Source: Bacteroidota bacterium (GTDB taxonomy: Bacteria > Bacteroidota > Bacteroidia > Bacteroidales > B39-G9). Taken from it: a stretch of 16,796 nt of DNA. The notes under the pieces were generated by a model. That model was not told the origin of the DNA. It saw only the letters and a list, made by a program, of their open reading frames with translations, and did not search any database. The stretch is from contig QMPG01000036.1 in the NCBI GenBank assembly GCA_003648455.1, positions 1-16,796 of the forward strand. The letters are read 5' to 3'. Shown here in pieces: positions 1-8,649 of this stretch. Numbering within the stretch: position 1 is the stretch's first letter; the number at the start of each line of letters is the position of its first letter. The position numbers and the translations under genes were made by a program.

Positions 1-132
1 CTTGACGAAGAAGTTGCTCGTTTTCACTTACCTCACCTTGGAGTAAAACTAACAAAATTAACAGAAAAACAAGCTAAATATATTGGTGTTGATATTAACG
101 GTCCTTACAAACCCGATCATTATAGATACTAA
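1..132 (+). CDS. ahcY: Adenosylhomocysteinase, C-terminal fragment (5' end outside window)
   Basis: The first 132 bases read in frame 1 as 43 residues and a TAA stop. They start [20 protein letters not shown] and end in [10 protein letters not shown], the highly conserved C-terminal tail of S-adenosyl-L-homocysteine hydrolase. In known structures this tail reaches into the neighbouring subunit of the tetramer and its Lys and Tyr contact the NAD cofactor; both residues are present. The enzyme hydrolyses S-adenosylhomocysteine to adenosine and homocysteine in the cytoplasmic methyl cycle. The catalytic part lies left of the window, so completeness cannot be judged. The gene converges on the M1 peptidase gene and shares a hairpin terminator with it. 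Confidence 0.93.
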   Translation, partial: LDEEVARFHLPHLGVKLTKLTEKQAKYIGVDINGPYKPDHYRY

Positions 133-148
133 TAAAATAATCATTATC

Positions 149-185
149 AAAAAAGCTGTCTAAATTGATCTTAGACAGCTTTTTT
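149..185. terminator. Bidirectional intrinsic terminator between ahcY and the M1 peptidase gene
   Basis: GCTGTCTAA (155-163) and TTAGACAGC (171-179) form a perfect 9-bp stem around a 7-base loop. The stem is extended by AAAAAA (149-154) pairing with TTTTTT (180-185). It therefore presents a U-run on both strands. It lies 17 bases after the ahcY stop and just past the stop of the convergent peptidase gene at 194, so it can end both transcripts. Confidence 0.88.
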
Positions 186-193
186 AATTTCTA

Positions 194-2539
194 CTATTGC
201 AAAACAATTTTTTTGCTTGCTATTAACTTGTTCTTTTCTTTTAACTTAATAATATAAATTCCTTTTGAGTTGTTTTCAGGATGCCAATTAAAGCATGTCG
301 TTTGCTTTTTTATGTCTTGATGTAAAACCTGTTTCCCAAGAACGTCATAAATTAACACCTCTGCATCATTTTCAATATTAAACTTAAATGTAAATTTATT
401 TGTTGATGGGTTGGGGAAAATTTTCAAACGGTTTTCTTTGTTCAAATTATTATCGTTTATGTCTGCATGCAAATCCCAATAACCTAAAGCATATTCACCC
501 AACAATAAACTGTCAGAAGTAAAACTTCCTTTTAACAAAAATCCTTGTGCTGTATATCCTATTTCTCTCCAATTATAACCCGCGCTAGGTCGATAAAGAA
601 GAATTAAAGAATCTTCATCGTCCGGTTTTACTTCATTTTTTGTAAAATCATAATAAAATTTTCCTTTGGCAGAAAAATTGTCCGGTAAAATTCCATCAAC
701 TTTCCAATACTTGTCAAAGTCAGAAATTAACAAATGAGGAACTGTTGTTTTGAAATCATCGGGGGAAACCCAATTTAGTTCAACTCTAATAAATGCAGAA
801 TCGGATATGTCTGATACTATTGCTTTAAAATCGACATCACTAAAAATTTTATTGCCGATTGTTTTTATTGTTTTACAAGAATTGGTGTTAGCATCACCCA
901 TTTTATTATTATAATCAATCATTACAATTTTAGGATTTATATTAAGCAAAAAAGTTTGTTCTCCTGTTTCTCCCGAAAAAGAAATCGTTTTACTGCACAT
1001 TTGCCAATTTTCATCCATAAACGTTAACTCAACTCTGTTTGAATTTGCAAACTCTGTTTTTTCTTTAAGCTTTTGACGAACATAAACAGTTGTTTCATAT
1101 TCGTTTCCATTATTAACAACATTAAACGAATCAACAGAAAAATGCAAAAATCCGGGAGAAAAAACCCATGCCTGAAAAAAATCTGTTAAATCAACTCCTG
1201 TATTATCAGAAAGAAAATCTCTAAAATCTTCGGAGGATGCTGATTGATATGAAAACTCAGAAAGATAATTTTTAATGCCTGAGAAGAACAAACTATCGCC
1301 TAAATATCCTCTCAAGCTATGAGCAACATCAGCACCTTTGTCATAAACGGTTGTCCCGTAAGTATAATCGTGAGGAACGCCGGAAACGGCTCTATAACCG
1401 TCGTCATCTATATGTGCTGATTTCAAAACATGCTCGTGATTATCATTTACATATTTAATAAAACTTTCGTATCCGTAAAGATTTTCTTGATTTAAAGCTT
1501 CACTATAAGATGCCCAACCTTCGTTTAACCACATGTCATCGGCTGTTTTGCAGGTAACCAAATCGCCAAACCAATGATGCGACAATTCGTGTGCGTATAA
1601 TGTTTCAGACGATAAACTGGTGCCAAGAGAATATTCGGGATAAGCAATATTTGTTGCATGTTCCATTGCACCACTATTAAAGGGAACGCAAACATAACCA
1701 ACTCTTTCCCATGCATATTTTCCAAAACGAGATTCGTAACCGGTCAGCACTTTTTTTAAATTTAAAAAAGTTTTTACTGCAATTGCACTGTCTGACGATT
1801 TAGCATAAATTTCTATTGGTATTGTATTTCCTGAAACGCTTGTAAAACTATCTACAATAGCGATATAATTCCCTACAGCTACCGACGAAAGATATGTGGG
1901 AATAGTGTTTTGTAGTTTCCAATGATAAGTAGTTGTTCCATCTCCATTAATAGTTGTAGACTTTAGAGTGCCCCCACAAATTGCTTTATTTTCATCTTTA
2001 ACCGTGATATTAAAGTCATAGGTTGCTCTATCAACAAAATCATCAATACATGGATACCAAGCCCGTCCAAAACAAACCGGATCAGAAGCCATTCCAACGC
2101 CCATATTATATGCACACTCACTTGTGAAGAAAAACCCACCCCATCTTGCATCTTGCTGTGGCTGTCCATTATAACAAACTGTAATATTAATAGTGTCGGT
2201 AACAGACATTGGTGTTTCTAAAAAGATATTTAACAAAGTGTCATTATATGAAAAACTTTCAACTCTATTATTATCTGCAGAAATAGAATCTATTGTGAAT
2301 TTTAATAAATCTAATGAAATAACATCTAAATTATCTATCTTGGGAACTATTGTAAGAATTGTATTGCCAGAAATTTGTCTTGTAGAAAAATTTGTAATAT
2401 TCAAATTTATTGAATAATTTAAAACATCTATAGAATCGCTGTGGAAATTTGTTTGTGTGTGTGTGTGGTTTTTTGAAACAACAGAACTTATGCTAAAAAA
2501 TAAAGCAATAAGGATTACAATAATTCGTTTAATAAACAT
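194..2539 (-). CDS. Exported M1-family metallopeptidase with T9SS type A sorting domain
   Basis: This 781-residue protein starts with a signal peptide (about residues 1-22: Lys/Arg, then a long hydrophobic run). An M1 (gluzincin) catalytic core follows. HELSH at 317-321 and Glu340 give the zinc site HExxH-X18-E. Tyr399 in VYDKGADVAHSLR fits the transition-state tyrosine. The exopeptidase motif, usually GxMEN, reads GAMEH (290-294), so the Asn that helps hold the substrate N-terminus is His. Residues from about 704 form a T9SS type A C-terminal domain (FPNPSTNKF, then YDVLGK, then GIYIIKL). That domain predicts crossing of the outer membrane by the Por machinery and surface anchoring or release. 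The likely role is trimming extracellular peptides; the substrate is unknown. A 78-bp gap separates it from the divergent flippase-like gene. Confidence 0.92.
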   Translation of the reverse strand: MFIKRIIVILIALFFSISSVVSKNHTHTQTNFHSDSIDVLNYSINLNITNFSTRQISGNTILTIVPKIDNLDVISLDLLKFTIDSISADNNRVESFSYNDTLLNIFLETPMSVTDTINITVCYNGQPQQDARWGGFFFTSECAYNMGVGMASDPVCFGRAWYPCIDDFVDRATYDFNITVKDENKAICGGTLKSTTINGDGTTTYHWKLQNTIPTYLSSVAVGNYIAIVDSFTSVSGNTIPIEIYAKSSDSAIAVKTFLNLKKVLTGYESRFGKYAWERVGYVCVPFNSGAMEHATNIAYPEYSLGTSLSSETLYAHELSHHWFGDLVTCKTADDMWLNEGWASYSEALNQENLYGYESFIKYVNDNHEHVLKSAHIDDDGYRAVSGVPHDYTYGTTVYDKGADVAHSLRGYLGDSLFFSGIKNYLSEFSYQSASSEDFRDFLSDNTGVDLTDFFQAWVFSPGFLHFSVDSFNVVNNGNEYETTVYVRQKLKEKTEFANSNRVELTFMDENWQMCSKTISFSGETGEQTFLLNINPKIVMIDYNNKMGDANTNSCKTIKTIGNKIFSDVDFKAIVSDISDSAFIRVELNWVSPDDFKTTVPHLLISDFDKYWKVDGILPDNFSAKGKFYYDFTKNEVKPDDEDSLILLYRPSAGYNWREIGYTAQGFLLKGSFTSDSLLLGEYALGYWDLHADINDNNLNKENRLKIFPNPSTNKFTFKFNIENDAEVLIYDVLGKQVLHQDIKKQTTCFNWHPENNSKGIYIIKLKEKNKLIASKKIVLQ
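2454..2467. repeat. (TG)7 dinucleotide tract inside the M1 peptidase gene
   Basis: Seven uninterrupted TG units lie within codons 25-29 of the peptidase gene (minus-strand reading CA repeats, encoding His-Thr-His-Thr). This is directly after the predicted signal peptide. Gain or loss of one unit would shift the frame near the start of the protein. Confidence 0.7.
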
Positions 2540-2617
2540 AATTTTAGGATTTTAAGTTTTATAATTAATACAAATTAAAAACAATTAAACAAAAAACAGT
2601 AATTTGCGTTAACATTT

Positions 2618-3661
2618 ATGCAAAAAAAATCTAAAAATCCACTAAGTGGAATCAAACGATCAAAAATTCTATACCCAATAATAATTGGCTTGGGAGTTGT
2701 TGGTTATATGCTATATAAAAATTTTGACATCAAATCATTTGAAATAGTCAACTTCACAAAAGAAACTTTTTTTTGGTTGTTTGTTGCAATATTATTAATG
2801 ATAACGAGAGATGTTGGTTATATAATTAGATTAAAAATTTTAACAAACAATAAACTCTCGTGGCGAAAAGCATTTAACATAATAATGCTCTGGGAATTTA
2901 CCTCAGCAATCACACCTTCGGCAATTGGAGGAACAAGCGTTGCAATATTATATGTTAACAAAGAAGGATTAAGTGTTGGTAAAAGTGCCGCTGTAGTAAT
3001 GGCAACTTCCTTTTTAGATGAGTTGTATTTTATTATTCTATTTCCTCTTTTGTTTGTTGTTATTAACCCACATGATTTATTTTCTATTGGTGGAGACTTT
3101 TCAATAACAAATGCTTTTCTGCTTTTTGCTTTAATTGGTTATGGAATAAAATTTATTTACACAGCTGTTTTAAGTTACGGATTATTTAAAAACCCTCGTG
3201 GACTAAAATGGATATTACTCTGGATTTTCAAATTTCCTATTATCAGAAAATGGCGATATGGTGCAAATAAAGCCGGCACAGATATTATTAAAAGTTCGAA
3301 AGAATTAAAAAACAAACCTTTTTCATTCTGGTTAAAAGCTTTTGGAGCAACTTTTATTTCATGGACATCTCGATATTGGGTTGTTAATGCTCTATTTTTA
3401 GCTTTTTTTGTTGTTAAGGGTAACTTTTTATTATTCGCGCGACAACTAGTAATGTGGATAATGATGCTTGTTAGTCCAACTCCGGGAGGAAGTGGTTTCA
3501 CCGAATATGTTTTTTCTAAATACTTAACCGATTTTCTCCCTTTGCCTGAGTTAGCTGTTGTGATGGCATTGTTATGGAGACTGGTTACATATTACCCGTA
3601 TTTAATAATTGGTGTTATTATTGTTCCACGGTGGATAAAAAAACATTTTGCAAACAATTAA
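2618..3661 (+). CDS. Polytopic membrane protein, UPF0104 / lysylphosphatidylglycerol-synthase-like flippase domain
   Basis: This 347-residue protein has a basic N-terminus and about eight hydrophobic segments (near 18-34, 50-62, 84-108, 123-150, 164-190, 240-264, 272-290 and 312-338). Two conserved-looking loops, ITPSAIGGTSVA (98-109) and SPTPGGSGFTE (286-296), match the signature regions of the UPF0104 family. That family is related to the membrane half of MprF, which flips lysyl-phosphatidylglycerol. The soluble aminoacyl-transferase half of MprF is absent and the length is normal for stand-alone family members. It probably moves or handles a lipid in the inner membrane, but the substrate cannot be read from sequence. 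It is divergent from the M1 peptidase gene and lies 84 bp before dxs in the same direction. The ATG start has no Shine-Dalgarno box, as is common in Bacteroidota. Confidence 0.85.
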   Translation: MQKKSKNPLSGIKRSKILYPIIIGLGVVGYMLYKNFDIKSFEIVNFTKETFFWLFVAILLMITRDVGYIIRLKILTNNKLSWRKAFNIIMLWEFTSAITPSAIGGTSVAILYVNKEGLSVGKSAAVVMATSFLDELYFIILFPLLFVVINPHDLFSIGGDFSITNAFLLFALIGYGIKFIYTAVLSYGLFKNPRGLKWILLWIFKFPIIRKWRYGANKAGTDIIKSSKELKNKPFSFWLKAFGATFISWTSRYWVVNALFLAFFVVKGNFLLFARQLVMWIMMLVSPTPGGSGFTEYVFSKYLTDFLPLPELAVVMALLWRLVTYYPYLIIGVIIVPRWIKKHFANN

Positions 3662-3715
3662 AGTTTTAAATAAAATAAATGCTGGTATAAAAAACATAAG
3701 AGAATAAATATTTAT

Positions 3716-3723
3716 TATTTTTG
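3716..3723 (+). promoter_or_regulatory. Candidate Bacteroidota -7 box before dxs
   Basis: TATTTTTG matches TAnnTTTG, the -7 consensus of the major Bacteroidota sigma factor. Transcription would start near 3730, leaving a leader of about 16 bases before the dxs ATG at 3746. No clear -33 TTTG is visible at the expected distance, and a chance match is possible in such AT-rich DNA. Confidence 0.35.
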
Positions 3724-3745
3724 TATTCATTTTCTTTTAAAAATA

Positions 3746-5641
3746 ATGGCAGAAGATATTGAAAAAATTCTAGATAAAATTATTTATCCTTCAGACTTAA
3801 AAAAACTACAAGAGTTTGACTTAATTCAGGTTAGTAAAGAACTACGTGAATTTATTATTGATGCAGTATCAACTAACCCTGGTCATTTTGGAGCAAGTTT
3901 AGGCGCTGTTGAATTAACCGTTGCATTACATTATGTTTTTAACACACCATACGATCAAATTGTTTGGGATGTTGGTCATCAAGCATATGCGCATAAAATT
4001 ATTACAGGAAGAAAGAATGTTTTTCACACAAATAGAAAGTATAAAGGAATAAGTGGTTTTCCTAAACGTTCGGAAAGTGAATATGATGCTTTTGGTGTTG
4101 GGCACTCATCAACATCAATATCTGCTGCGCTGGGAATTGCTGTCGCCTCATCAATAAAAAATGAAAAAGACAGGCATGTTATTGCTGTTATTGGCGATGG
4201 AGCATTAACTGGAGGAGAGGCATTAGAAGGACTAAACAATGCCGGAATTCTAAATACTAATATTCTTGTTGTATTGAATGACAACAACATGGCTATTGAC
4301 CCTAATGTTGGAGGATTTAACGAATATCTTATCGATATTTCAACATCGAGAATGTATAATAAATTTAAAGACGAGGTATGGAATATTTTAGGTAAGCTAA
4401 AAAAATTCGGACCTAATGCACAAGGATTCATACAAAAAATCGATAATGGAATTAAGGCTATTTTACTCAAACAAAGCAATATGTTTGAAGCTATTGGTTT
4501 TAGATATTTTGGTCCTGTAGATGGTCACGACGTAGTGCATCTGGCAAAAATTTTAAACGACCTAAAAGATATTCCCGGTCCTAAAATATTACATTGCTTA
4601 ACAACTAAAGGAAAAGGATTTAAACCTGCAGAACAAAATCAAACAGCATGGCATGCACCCGGTCTTTTTAACAAAGAAACAGGTGAAAAAATAAACAATA
4701 AATCTGACAACCCAACACCTCCTCGTTATCAAGAAGTTTTTGGAAACACAATTGTTGAGTTAGCTGAAAAAAACAAAAAAATTGTTGGTATTACTCCTGC
4801 AATGCCTACCGGTTGCTCCCTAAATATTATGATGAAAAAAATGCCAGATAGAGCATTTGATGTTGGTATTGCTGAACAACATGCTGTAACATTTTCTGCC
4901 GGCTTGGCAACTCAAGGGTTAATACCTTTTTGCAATATTTATTCTACTTTTATGCAGCGTGGTTACGACCAAGTTATTCACGACGTTGCTTTACAAAAAC
5001 TGAATGTTGTATTTTGTCTCGACCGTGGCGGACTTGTTGGCGACGATGGAGCTACTCACCATGGAGCTTTTGATCTTGCTTACATGCGATGTATTCCAAA
5101 CATGACGGTTGCGGCTCCAATGAACGAAATTGAACTTCGTAATATGATGTTCACTGCTCAGCAAGACAACATGGGTCCTTTTGTTATTCGTTATCCTCGT
5201 GGAAAGGGCGTTACCGTTAACTGGCATAAACCAATGAAAGCAATTACTCCCGGAACAGCAAGACTTATTAAGCAAGGAAATGATATTGCTGTATTAACTA
5301 TTGGTCACGTTGGTAACTTTGTTGTTGACATTACAGACAAACTATCTAAAGAAAATATTAATATTACTCATTACGATATGCGTTTTGTGAAACCACTCGA
5401 TAGCAATATCTTGCACGATGTTTTTAAAAATCACAAAAAAATTATTACTGTCGAAGATGGAACTGTAGTTGGTGGATTGGGAAGCGCTGTGGTCGAATTT
5501 ATGAATGAAAATAATTACTCGGCAAAAATTATCAAATTAGGTGTTCCCGATAAATTTATTGAACATGGTTCTCAAAAAGAACTATACAAAGAATGTGGTT
5601 ACGATGCGGAAAGCATATATAACACTATTAAAAATATTTAA
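3746..5641 (+). CDS. dxs: 1-deoxy-D-xylulose-5-phosphate synthase
   Basis: This 631-residue cytoplasmic enzyme condenses pyruvate and glyceraldehyde 3-phosphate to DXP with thiamine diphosphate (TPP), the first and usually limiting step of the MEP isoprenoid pathway; DXP also feeds TPP and pyridoxal phosphate synthesis. Length is typical. NPGHFGASLG (44-53) carries the conserved His47 and WDVGHQAYAHKI (74-85) follows. The TPP/Mg motif runs from GDG (150-152) to NDNN (178-181). AEQHA (376-380) holds the catalytic Glu377 that activates the TPP ring. DRGGLVGDDGATHHG (426-440) is the transketolase-type pyrimidine-binding segment. The C-terminal transketolase domain includes VEDGTVVGGLGS. All key residues are intact. 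A -7-like box lies just upstream. A membrane protein gene with a PAP2-like signature follows after 95 bp. Confidence 0.97.
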   Translation: MAEDIEKILDKIIYPSDLKKLQEFDLIQVSKELREFIIDAVSTNPGHFGASLGAVELTVALHYVFNTPYDQIVWDVGHQAYAHKIITGRKNVFHTNRKYKGISGFPKRSESEYDAFGVGHSSTSISAALGIAVASSIKNEKDRHVIAVIGDGALTGGEALEGLNNAGILNTNILVVLNDNNMAIDPNVGGFNEYLIDISTSRMYNKFKDEVWNILGKLKKFGPNAQGFIQKIDNGIKAILLKQSNMFEAIGFRYFGPVDGHDVVHLAKILNDLKDIPGPKILHCLTTKGKGFKPAEQNQTAWHAPGLFNKETGEKINNKSDNPTPPRYQEVFGNTIVELAEKNKKIVGITPAMPTGCSLNIMMKKMPDRAFDVGIAEQHAVTFSAGLATQGLIPFCNIYSTFMQRGYDQVIHDVALQKLNVVFCLDRGGLVGDDGATHHGAFDLAYMRCIPNMTVAAPMNEIELRNMMFTAQQDNMGPFVIRYPRGKGVTVNWHKPMKAITPGTARLIKQGNDIAVLTIGHVGNFVVDITDKLSKENINITHYDMRFVKPLDSNILHDVFKNHKKIITVEDGTVVGGLGSAVVEFMNENNYSAKIIKLGVPDKFIEHGSQKELYKECGYDAESIYNTIKNI

Positions 5642-5736
5642 CAATAAATTTTGTCATATTTCTTTTAATATTTTATCTTGGTAAAATAAAAAATAATATA
5701 ATATTATACTCACTTTCACAAACTCGTATTTTTTTA

Positions 5737-6345
5737 ATGTTAAGAAAAACAGCAAATATATTTTCAATTATTCTACACCCTCTGTTAATGCCAACAATTG
5801 GGTTGTTTTTAATTTTTTTCTCGAAAACATATTTATCTTTTATGCCCTTAAAAGAGCAAAAAGTTCTTTATTTAATTGTTTTTGTTAATACTTTTGTTTT
5901 TCCAATAAGCATTATTCCTTTTTTTATACATCAAAAATTAATCAGAAACTTTAAGCTTAGTGATCGCAAAGAGAGAATATTGCCACTTTCAATAACAACA
6001 CTCTTTTATTTTTTTACTTATTTAATTTTACACAGACTTCTTGCTCCAACAATTATTCAGAATTTTATTTTAGGTTCGTTAATATCAATCGTTCTGTTGC
6101 TGTTAATCAGTTTAAAATGGAAAATAAGTGCCCACATGATTGGCATTGGCGGTCTTGTTGGTTTAATTCTGGCTTTATCGATGAAATTAATTATTGATTT
6201 ACAAATCATTCTAATGATCTTATTTCTTGTTTCAGGATTACTTGGAACTATAAGACTTTTTCTTAATGAACACAAACCAATACAAATATATAGTGGGTTT
6301 GTTTTAGGATTCCTTGTTGTTTTAACAACAATATTATTTTTTTAA
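5737..6345 (+). CDS. Small integral membrane protein with a degenerate PAP2 phosphatase signature
   Basis: This 202-residue protein is almost entirely hydrophobic, with about six membrane segments (near 8-28, 43-64, 84-98, 107-126, 132-156 and 180-201). The conserved-looking positions line up with the three PAP2 phosphatase motifs: K73-X6-R80 (for KX6RP), ISAH at 130-133 (for PSGH) and R163-X5-H169 (for SRX5HX3D). The lysine, both arginines and both histidines are kept. The accessory Pro, Gly, Ser and Asp are replaced. The family could be active on membrane-bound diphosphates or be a relic fold; neither is proved here. It sits between dxs and rnr on the same strand, 95 and 87 bp away, so co-transcription is possible. 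I do not recognise a named family with confidence; a cautious product name is PAP2-like membrane protein. Confidence 0.68.
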   Translation: MLRKTANIFSIILHPLLMPTIGLFLIFFSKTYLSFMPLKEQKVLYLIVFVNTFVFPISIIPFFIHQKLIRNFKLSDRKERILPLSITTLFYFFTYLILHRLLAPTIIQNFILGSLISIVLLLLISLKWKISAHMIGIGGLVGLILALSMKLIIDLQIILMILFLVSGLLGTIRLFLNEHKPIQIYSGFVLGFLVVLTTILFF

Positions 6346-6432
6346 CAAACTCATCTAAACTTATAATGTCACAATAATTAATGACAAAAAACTTTCATCC
6401 TTGATAGAAATAAAAATTTTTAATCTAATGCT

Positions 6433-8565
6433 ATGCATAAAAAAACAAAAAAAAACAAAGCTCTTTCTTTGAATAAAAAAACATTAACCAATAAAATTAT
6501 TGGTCTTTTCAGCAACAATCCCTCACAAACATTTAACTACAAACAAATCTCAAAACGACTTGATGTAAAGGATGGCGCAACAAAACAATTGATAAACATT
6601 GTTTTAGCCGAGCTATCAGAAGATGAACTTTTAACCGAAGTACAAAGAGGAAAATTTAAATTAAAATCTCGGGGTGGATATATTACCGGAGTTGTTGATT
6701 TAACTCAAAAAGGTGCCGCCTATATTGTTTCGGACGAAATTGAAGAAGATGTCTTTGTTTCTCAAGTAAACCTTAATCATGCTTTAAATAAAGATAAAGT
6801 AAAAATATATTTATACGCAAAACGAAAAAACAAACAGGCAGAAGGCGAGGTTGTTGAAATTCTTGAACGAGTAAAAACAAAATTTGTGGGAACAATTGAA
6901 CGCTCAGGTAACTTTGCTTTTCTTGTACCAAATCGTCGTTTTATGCCTTACGATATTTTTATTCCTGCAAAAAGTTTAAAAAATGCCAAATCGGGACAAA
7001 AAGCAATTGCGCAAATCGTTGAATGGCCAAAACGTGCAAAAAATCCTATTGGTGAAGTTATTGATATATTAGGTAACGAAGGCGAAAACGAAACAGAAAT
7101 AAATGCCATTTTAGCTGAATTTGACTTACCATATTCTTTTCCTAAAAGGATTGACCAAGCAGCCAAAAAAATATCTGAAAAAATATCTGAACAAGAAATC
7201 TCCCTTAGAAAAGATTTTCGAAATATAACAACTTTCACAATTGACCCTGAAGATGCTAAAGATTTTGACGATGCTCTTTCTATTAAACAATTAGAAAATA
7301 AAAACTGGCAAATTGGGGTGCATATAGCTGATGTAACCTTTTATGTTAGACCAAACACTGCTATTGAAAAAGAAGCATATAAAAGAGCAACCTCTGTTTA
7401 CCTTGTCGACAGAGTTATTCCCATGTTGCCAGAAAGGTTATCAAACAATATTTGTTCATTACGCCCCGATGAAGATAAACTTTGTTTTTCGGCAGTTTTT
7501 GAAATAGATGATAATGCAAATATCAAAAATCAATGGATTGGAAGAACCGTAATACGCTCAAACAAACGCTTTACTTATGATGAAGCTCAAAATATTATTG
7601 AAACAAACGAAGGAGAATATAATGATGAAATTCAAAAATTAAACTCCTTGGCACAACAATTAAGAGCTAATCGTTTTAAAAACGGCTCAATTGATTTTGA
7701 AAGAAGTGAAGTAAAATTCAAATTAGACGAAACCGGAAAACCTCTTAGTGTTTATTCTAAGGTTAACAAAGAAGCAAATAAATTAGTTGAAGAGTTTATG
7801 CTTCTTGCCAACAAAAAAGTAGCCGAGTTTATTGGTAAAACCGGAAAAAAATCAAAAACTTTTGTTTATAGAATTCACGACAAACCAAACAGAGAAAAAC
7901 TCAATGCATTCTCAAAATTTATAAAGCGTTTTGGATATCAAATCAAATTAAAATCGAAAAAAGACATTGCTCAATCAATAAATGGATTGCTTTCAGAGGT
8001 TGTTGGTAAAAATGAACAAGAGGTTGTTGAAACTTTGGCAATTCGAACTATGGCCAAAGCCATATACTCAACAAAAAATATTGGTCATTATGGTTTAGCT
8101 TTTGATTACTATTCTCACTTTACTTCACCAATACGCCGCTACCCCGACATGATGGTTCATCGCTTGTTAGACAGATATTTAAATAACGGAAAATCTGTCC
8201 CTACAGACAAGTATGAAGAAATGTGTAAACACGCCTCTGAAATGGAACAAAAATCTGTAAATGCCGAGAGAGCTTCAATAAAATATAAACAGGTTGAATT
8301 TATGAGCGACAAAATTGATAAAGAATTTGATGGTATTATTTCAGGAGTTACTCAATGGGGTCTTTTTGTCGAAATTATTGAAAACAAGTGCGAAGGTTTG
8401 GTTTCTATTAGAGACCTGACTGATGATTATTATATTTTTGATGAACAAGATTATTGTATTATCGGAAAACATAATAAAATAAAATACCAACTCGGCGATA
8501 AAGTAAAAATTAAGGTTGTTAATGCTAATCTGCAAAAAAAACAGCTTGATTTTGTTTTGGCATAA
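6433..8565 (+). CDS. rnr: Ribonuclease R
   Basis: This 710-residue 3'-to-5' exoribonuclease degrades structured RNA and takes part in mRNA decay and rRNA quality control in the cytoplasm. Domain order: a Lys-rich start, a winged-helix-like segment (about 17-80), two cold-shock OB folds (GGYITGVVDL and QKGAAYIVS near 81-100; FVGTIERSGNFAFLVP near 151-166), the RNB catalytic domain (about 255-595), and an S1 domain (about 632-708). The RNB acidic cluster is intact in DPEDAKDFDDA (271-281, Asp271, Asp277, Asp279, Asp280). HFTSPIRRYPD (562-572) is the diagnostic RNase R/II signature. The protein stops right after S1 and lacks the Lys-rich tail of E. coli RNase R (813 residues), as is common in Bacteroidota. 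An upstream ATG at 6428 is out of frame, so 6433 is the best start. Confidence 0.96.
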   Translation: MHKKTKKNKALSLNKKTLTNKIIGLFSNNPSQTFNYKQISKRLDVKDGATKQLINIVLAELSEDELLTEVQRGKFKLKSRGGYITGVVDLTQKGAAYIVSDEIEEDVFVSQVNLNHALNKDKVKIYLYAKRKNKQAEGEVVEILERVKTKFVGTIERSGNFAFLVPNRRFMPYDIFIPAKSLKNAKSGQKAIAQIVEWPKRAKNPIGEVIDILGNEGENETEINAILAEFDLPYSFPKRIDQAAKKISEKISEQEISLRKDFRNITTFTIDPEDAKDFDDALSIKQLENKNWQIGVHIADVTFYVRPNTAIEKEAYKRATSVYLVDRVIPMLPERLSNNICSLRPDEDKLCFSAVFEIDDNANIKNQWIGRTVIRSNKRFTYDEAQNIIETNEGEYNDEIQKLNSLAQQLRANRFKNGSIDFERSEVKFKLDETGKPLSVYSKVNKEANKLVEEFMLLANKKVAEFIGKTGKKSKTFVYRIHDKPNREKLNAFSKFIKRFGYQIKLKSKKDIAQSINGLLSEVVGKNEQEVVETLAIRTMAKAIYSTKNIGHYGLAFDYYSHFTSPIRRYPDMMVHRLLDRYLNNGKSVPTDKYEEMCKHASEMEQKSVNAERASIKYKQVEFMSDKIDKEFDGIISGVTQWGLFVEIIENKCEGLVSIRDLTDDYYIFDEQDYCIIGKHNKIKYQLGDKVKIKVVNANLQKKQLDFVLA

Positions 8566-8649
8566 TACTATATAAACAAAAAAAACTGATGGGTTTTAAA
8601 AATCTATTAGCCTACATAAAAATAAACGAACTTAGAACATAAAAAAACC

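Noticed and set aside
3175..3501. 108-residue ORF on the minus strand
   Set aside because: Antisense to the flippase-like gene, with low-complexity composition and no family signature.
4024..4479. 151-residue ORF on the minus strand
   Set aside because: Lies fully antisense to the intact dxs gene; sequence has no recognisable domain and reflects the codon bias of the opposite strand.
5669..5688. TATTTTA/TAAAATA hairpin after dxs as a terminator
   Set aside because: Seven AT pairs with no GC core and no distinct U-run; too weak to call.
5697..5708. Perfect palindrome TATAATATTATA upstream of the PAP2-like gene
   Set aside because: Only A and T, in a very AT-rich spacer; expected by chance.
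6367..6386. TGTCA-N10-TGACA inverted repeat before rnr as an operator
   Set aside because: Only five bases per arm and no further support; noted but not annotated.
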